From Acidobacteriota bacterium (GTDB lineage: Bacteria; Acidobacteriota; Terriglobia; Terriglobales; Acidobacteriaceae): a stretch of 39,570 bases of DNA. The translations under genes were made by a program, and so were the position numbers. Under the pieces are notes generated by a model. It was not told where the DNA came from and did not search any database. It saw only the letters and a program-made list of their open reading frames with translations. Location of the stretch: the NCBI GenBank assembly GCA_003225595.1, contig QIAR01000077.1, positions 1 through 39,570 on the forward strand, read 5' to 3'. Below, one piece after another: positions 35,811-39,570 of the stretch; within the stretch, counting starts at the first letter, position 1, and each line of letters opens with the position of its first letter.

Positions 35811-37073
35811 ATGTTAGCGACCAAACCTGAAGCTGCCACCACCTTTCCGATCAGCTGGGTGCGCGAACAATTTCCGGCTTTGCACGGTGAGCCTCGAACC
35901 GTGTTCTTCGACAATGGCGCGGGCTCTCAGGTCCCGCAGTGGGTGCTGGATGCTGTCCATGATCATTTGCTCCGTCGAAATGCCCAGCGCGGAGGCCGAT
36001 ACCGTCAATCCAGGGAAGTTGATACGGTCCTCAGCAAGGCGCGTGAGAGCGTGGCCACCTTCCTGAATGCGAGAGAACCGGAAGAGATAGCTTTTGGCAT
36101 GAATGCTACCTCTTTCATGCGTCTCATAAGCCTGGCGATCGGATACGCACTTGGGCAGCGGCGCGAGATTGTCATTACAGACTTGGATCACGAGGCGAAC
36201 ATTGCCACCTGGCTGGCCCTCGAGCACGCGGGAGCATCCATCCGCTGGTGGAAAGTTCGCCGGGATGGTGCCCTCTACGTCGAGGATCTTGAACAGATAC
36301 TCACGCCGAATACTCGGCTCGTGGCTTGCACCATGGCTTCGAACGCGATTGGTTCCGTGCTAGGCATCCGCGCGATTGCGGAGCGAACACACTCCGTTGG
36401 AGCCGAACTTTTTGTTGATGCAGTTCATTTTGGCCCCCACGGACTAATTGATGTGCAGGAACTAGAGTGCGATTATCTGGTCTGCTCCGGCTACAAGATT
36501 TTTGGCCCTCACATGGGCTTCCTGTGGGGAAGGCGGGCGGCGCTGGATGCGTTACCTACATTCCGTGAGGATTTCATTCCCGACACGGCGCCGGCAAAAT
36601 ATGAGATTGGTACCTATGTCTATGAGAATGTTGCCGGCATGCAGGCAGCGATTTCCTACCTTGGGGAACTGGGCAAGCGTGTAAAAAATGGCACCGGCAG
36701 TGCCGGCGGAAGATCCGCGTTTACTGCGGCCATGCATGCCATTCGTGAATACGAAATCCGGCTTTCGAGCGCGTTGCTCGCGGGGATGGCGAAAATCGCC
36801 AACATTACCGTGTACGGGCGCAACAAGCCGTCGGACGCAGATTCGCGAGTTCCCACGGTGTGCTTCAACGTTGGCAACGTCCGTCCCCAAGCTGTTACCG
36901 AAAGACTGGCAGCGCGTGGCATAGCAGTGAGAGATGGCCATATGTATTCCCCTCGTCTGATGCGTCGCTTGGGACTTTCAGATACGTCGGGGGCCGTACG
37001 GGCATCGTTGGTGCACTACAACACGATCGAAGAAATCGACTCGCTGCTCCACGAATTGCAAAAATATCGTTAG
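35811..37073 (+). CDS. Class V PLP enzyme, SufS-like cysteine desulfurase type (copy D)
   Basis: The 420-residue product has fold-type I PLP features: FFDNGAGSQVP (32-42), the stacking histidine H127 in DLDHEAN, D203-A-V-H206 at the cofactor ring and the Schiff-base lysine K229 in SGYKIFGPHMG. The group is close to SufS-like cysteine desulfurases, but it lacks an evident reactive Cys loop, so it may be a lyase or epimerase. The start follows GGAG. It sits between the M28 peptidase and the amino acid permease. With copies A, B and C it is the fourth class V enzyme in 30 kb. Confidence 0.9.
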   Translation: MLATKPEAATTFPISWVREQFPALHGEPRTVFFDNGAGSQVPQWVLDAVHDHLLRRNAQRGGRYRQSREVDTVLSKARESVATFLNAREPEEIAFGMNATSFMRLISLAIGYALGQRREIVITDLDHEANIATWLALEHAGASIRWWKVRRDGALYVEDLEQILTPNTRLVACTMASNAIGSVLGIRAIAERTHSVGAELFVDAVHFGPHGLIDVQELECDYLVCSGYKIFGPHMGFLWGRRAALDALPTFREDFIPDTAPAKYEIGTYVYENVAGMQAAISYLGELGKRVKNGTGSAGGRSAFTAAMHAIREYEIRLSSALLAGMAKIANITVYGRNKPSDADSRVPTVCFNVGNVRPQAVTERLAARGIAVRDGHMYSPRLMRRLGLSDTSGAVRASLVHYNTIEEIDSLLHELQKYR

Positions 37074-37108
37074 TGCCAGATAGCCTGCCGGCAAAGAGAC
37101 TTCCGAAG

Positions 37109-38533
37109 ATGGCTGACAGCAAAGGCATTGCCGCGTTCGCCAAGAGTGTGGAATCGGATTATTCGCCGGAGGCGGGGCTTCACCGTCGGCTGACCGAACG
37201 GCAACTTTCCATGATCGCCATCGGCGGCGCCATTGGAGTGGGCTTGTTCTTAGGCACCAGCATCAGCATCAGCCTTGCGGGTCCCGGTCTTATCGTTACC
37301 TATTTGTTAGGAGCAGTGATCGCGGTGGTGGTGGCTTACGTGATTGCCGAGATGGCCGTGGTCCATCCTGCGGCGGGTTCATTCGGTGTCTATGCGGAAA
37401 AGTACCTGCACCCTTGGGCAGGCTTTGCGGTGCGCGCCACTTATGGCATCGTGCAAGTTATTGCCATCGGCGCGGAGGTTACGGCTGTAGCCATTTATTT
37501 TGCATTTTGGTTTCCCGCGGTCCCTCAGTGGATATGGGTCGGTATCGCTTCGGTCTTCCTGGTGACGCTGAACGCACTGCAAGTCAACCGCTTTGGAGAG
37601 TTTGAGTACTGGTTCGCGCTGATCAAGTTCGTGGCCATCGTATGTTTCATTGGAGTCGGCGCCGCGCTGATTGTTGGCCTAGGTCACCGGCCAGCTTTGG
37701 GAGTGGTAAATTTCACGCGTTATGGCGGTTTCTTACCTTTTGGCTGGCGAGGGGTATGGCTCGCGCTGCCACTTGTCATCACGAGCTATATGGGGATCGA
37801 AGTCATCGCGGTCACCTCCGGCGAGGCGGAGAATCCGGAAAAGTCGATTCCACGCGCCATGCGTAATATCGTGTACCGATTAATCATCTTCTATGTACTC
37901 GCCGTGACGGTCATGCTGGCGCTGGTTCCATGGAATCACATGGGAACCGGCGGATTGAACGGAAGCCCGTTCGTGCGCGCCTTCGCCATGGTTGGAGTCC
38001 CCTATGCCGCCGGCATCATGAACTTTGTTGTAATCTCAGCTGCACTGTCGAGCGCGAACACAAACTTGTATCTGTCGACGCGAATGTTGTTTTCACTCTC
38101 TCGAGGAGAGTACGCACCGGCTTGGATCGGCGGTCTGACTTCAGGAGGCGTGCCGCTGCGAGCGTTGGCAATCTCGACCGGGGGGATGATCGCTGCCATC
38201 ATTCTGGCCTTCTACAACCCAAAAGGTGCATTCCTCTTGCTCTACGGCACCGCCGTCGCGGGTATGTTTTTCGTCTGGCTAGTCATCCTCGCCAGCCATC
38301 TGCAGTTTCGGAAAGCGCTCGGAGCCAGGGTGAGAGAACTGCCGTTACGAGTGCCGTGGCACCCTTACCCGACGCTCTTTGCGATGTTCCTCATAGTGGC
38401 GATCGCTATCAGTACAGTCTGGGTACATGGGCTGACATATACGGTTCCGACTTATGCGGTGCTGCTGGTAGTTGTGACCGGCGTCTATATGCTTTTCGTC
38501 GCCCGCCGTAGTCGATCTATTTCTTCGAGCTGA
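37109..38533 (+). CDS. APC-superfamily amino acid permease, AAT type (copy 2)
   Basis: The 474-residue product is an amino acid transporter of the GABA/proline/aromatic permease type: LTERQLSMIAIGGAIGVGLFLGTS (about 27-50) is the first helix, EAENPEKSIPRA the family loop, and about twelve membrane helices follow. It imports an amino acid by proton symport. The start at 37109 is chosen to match the family N-terminus, since the longer frame overlaps the PLP gene; the ribosome site is weak. It ends the second plus-strand run, and its last 49 bases overlap a small gene on the other strand. Confidence 0.9.
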   Translation: MADSKGIAAFAKSVESDYSPEAGLHRRLTERQLSMIAIGGAIGVGLFLGTSISISLAGPGLIVTYLLGAVIAVVVAYVIAEMAVVHPAAGSFGVYAEKYLHPWAGFAVRATYGIVQVIAIGAEVTAVAIYFAFWFPAVPQWIWVGIASVFLVTLNALQVNRFGEFEYWFALIKFVAIVCFIGVGAALIVGLGHRPALGVVNFTRYGGFLPFGWRGVWLALPLVITSYMGIEVIAVTSGEAENPEKSIPRAMRNIVYRLIIFYVLAVTVMLALVPWNHMGTGGLNGSPFVRAFAMVGVPYAAGIMNFVVISAALSSANTNLYLSTRMLFSLSRGEYAPAWIGGLTSGGVPLRALAISTGGMIAAIILAFYNPKGAFLLLYGTAVAGMFFVWLVILASHLQFRKALGARVRELPLRVPWHPYPTLFAMFLIVAIAISTVWVHGLTYTVPTYAVLLVVVTGVYMLFVARRSRSISSS

Positions 38534-38715
38534 ACAGGGAGGACATTGCCAAAGGACAGCCAGCGTTGGGCAATTTTTGCTACCGCGGTAATCAGCACCA
38601 GCATCGGTATGATGATCTGGGCTGCGGTCTTTCCATTGCGCCATGTGGAGAGGTTGTTGGCGATATCTGTGGCGATCCGCCGAAACTGAAGGAACAGGCA
38701 GATGATCCTCCTCAC
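38485..38715 (-). CDS. Small hypothetical protein coupled to the B-box gene
   Basis: A 76-residue frame starting with GTG at 38715 inside the stop of the preceding gene (GTGA), a typical coupled start. It has one hydrophobic stretch (about AAQIIIPMLVLITAVAKIA) suggesting a membrane segment, and a charged tail. No family is recognised. Its last 49 bases overlap the permease end on the other strand, which makes it less certain; it could be a chance frame. Confidence 0.45.
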   Translation of the reverse strand: MRRIICLFLQFRRIATDIANNLSTWRNGKTAAQIIIPMLVLITAVAKIAQRWLSFGNVLPVQLEEIDRLRRATKSI

Positions 38716-38951
38716 GCGGTTTTTCGTCCTTGATCTCGTCCGTGGTCCGCTGAGACAGGCTTTGAGTGTTGCGCTTGATGGCAGAAAAAACAGGGCAGGC
38801 AGTAGACGTGACATACACTAGAGGTTTCTGCGTGTGGTTCGCATATTTCGATGCCGCAGTCAGAACATTGCGTGCTGGCCGTTCTTGAACAGGAATAGCC
38901 GACCGCATCTGCCAAATTTCTTACTTCCACGACTTCGCAGCGTTCTGGCAT
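38712..38951 (-). CDS. Small B-box-like zinc-binding protein
   Basis: The 79-residue product is rich in paired Cys/His: C29-x2-C32-x4-C37-x2-H40, then C47-x3-C51-x2-C54 with H58 and H62, an arrangement like B-box zinc domains found in small bacterial proteins. It should bind two zinc ions and may mediate protein contacts. A GGGGG lies upstream of the ATG at a longish distance. It follows the truncated gene at the right edge by 36 bases on the same strand and overlaps the next small gene. Function is unknown. Confidence 0.65.
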   Translation of the reverse strand: MPERCEVVEVRNLADAVGYSCSRTASTQCSDCGIEICEPHAETSSVCHVYCLPCFFCHQAQHSKPVSADHGRDQGRKTA

Positions 38952-38987
38952 AGAGGCTAAAACCCCCTTTTCTCGGCAGCGTTCCGA

Positions 38988-39570
38988 TCAGATACGCCCG
39001 GATAGCGTACCGAACATCAGGTATGCGTATGGAGGCCACGGCCCAACAGGACCATGACCCAATGCAAATTGCAACAAAAGGTCAGGAACATCTGTCAATC
39101 CAGAAAACGGCAACATGAGATTAATCTGTTGGTTCGCTGACGGGATCCGCACGAGTTTTGCATTATTTGATGGTGCGACGAAGAGAATGCCTTGAAGCGG
39201 CTGTGTCTCATCAAAAGGATAGTTTAAACAAATGTCCTGATGTTCAAATTTTGAGATAGCAGCATAGTGGCTCGGATGCTGAAACAAGGCACGACACAGC
39301 TCTTGCTGTTCAACAATCGTTCGCAGAGAGTCACGCAGCAAGCGCTCACCTGCAACATTTATGCGACCTGAAGCGTGAAATGAGACCTTTGGGTTTTTGC
39401 GAAGTTCGGGATCACTGACATCTTGTCCTTCTTCGTATCGGACCGAAAGGCTGGAGCCGCTTACGTCCTTCGTTCCTTTGCGTAGGACTGAAACGTCTGT
39501 GTAGCGCGGGCCAAGGTAGATGCTCCCATCTTTTTTCACCATCAGCCAGAAGATTGGCCGCCAAGCGTTT
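38988..39570 (-). CDS. Hypothetical protein, 5' end beyond the window
   Basis: The frame is open to the window edge, and coding-like sequence (WRPIFWL) precedes the first ATG at 39542, so the gene probably begins outside. At least 190 residues are visible, with mixed beta-rich composition, a short KKDGSIYLGPRYTDVS segment and an aromatic proline-rich end (GPVGPWPPYAYLMFG). No signal peptide, catalytic motif or family is recognised. It is first of three small minus-strand genes here. Confidence 0.65.
   Translation of the reverse strand, partial: NAWRPIFWLMVKKDGSIYLGPRYTDVSVLRKGTKDVSGSSLSVRYEEGQDVSDPELRKNPKVSFHASGRINVAGERLLRDSLRTIVEQQELCRALFQHPSHYAAISKFEHQDICLNYPFDETQPLQGILFVAPSNNAKLVRIPSANQQINLMLPFSGLTDVPDLLLQFALGHGPVGPWPPYAYLMFGTLSGRI

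Noticed and set aside
36690-36712. GC-rich hairpin (GCACCGGCAGTGCCGG)
   Set aside because: It lies inside the PLP gene reading frame and has no T-run.

Overview
The window looks like a chromosomal piece of an Acidobacteriota genome (Terriglobia-like). This is inferred from two Oar-type TonB-dependent receptors with N-terminal carboxypeptidase-regulatory-like domains, many exported paralogous peptidases and amidohydrolases, strong AGGAG-type ribosome sites and moderately high GC. No rRNA, tRNA, CRISPR array, IS element or phage gene was seen.

Layout. Left edge (1-2200): a frameshifted gene fragment, a small exported cupin, and a gene-poor stretch with a truncated Tat signal peptide gene. 2348-6307: GntR/FCD regulator 1, an APC permease and a phytoene-desaturase-like FAD oxidoreductase. 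6296-7537 (minus): a class V PLP enzyme, tail-to-tail with the oxidoreductase. 7840-20401 (plus): an eight-gene run of TonB receptor, HyuB, HyuA, HyuB, a tiny Cys4 protein, HyuA, a kynureninase-like PLP enzyme and a RidA-family protein. Most junctions inside it overlap by 1-10 bases. 20437-26459 (minus): GntR/FCD regulator 2 followed by a broken PLP enzyme, a frameshifted M28 peptidase and an S9 peptidase. 26633-38533 (plus): a second eight-gene run of TonB receptor, cyclase/kynurenine-formamidase-like protein, amidohydrolase, small exported protein, exported FmdA/AmdA amidase, M28 peptidase, class V PLP enzyme and APC permease. Right edge (38485-39570, minus): three small genes, including a B-box-like zinc protein and a gene cut by the window end.

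How it may work (inference). The window reads as a scavenging island for one class of small nitrogen-containing compound, perhaps peptides, cyclic amides or N-acylated amino acids. Two TonB receptors would take it across the outer membrane, periplasmic amidases and peptidases would trim it, and two APC permeases would carry it into the cytoplasm. There the HyuA/HyuB enzyme (ATP-dependent ring opening or carboxylation) and PLP enzymes plus RidA would finish the job. The two GntR/FCD genes share an upstream 15-base element followed by GTATAC boxes, so the two halves may be co-regulated. The duplicated HyuB-HyuA / HyuB-Cys4-HyuA cluster is the best candidate for an undescribed enzyme system; its substrate cannot be told from sequence.
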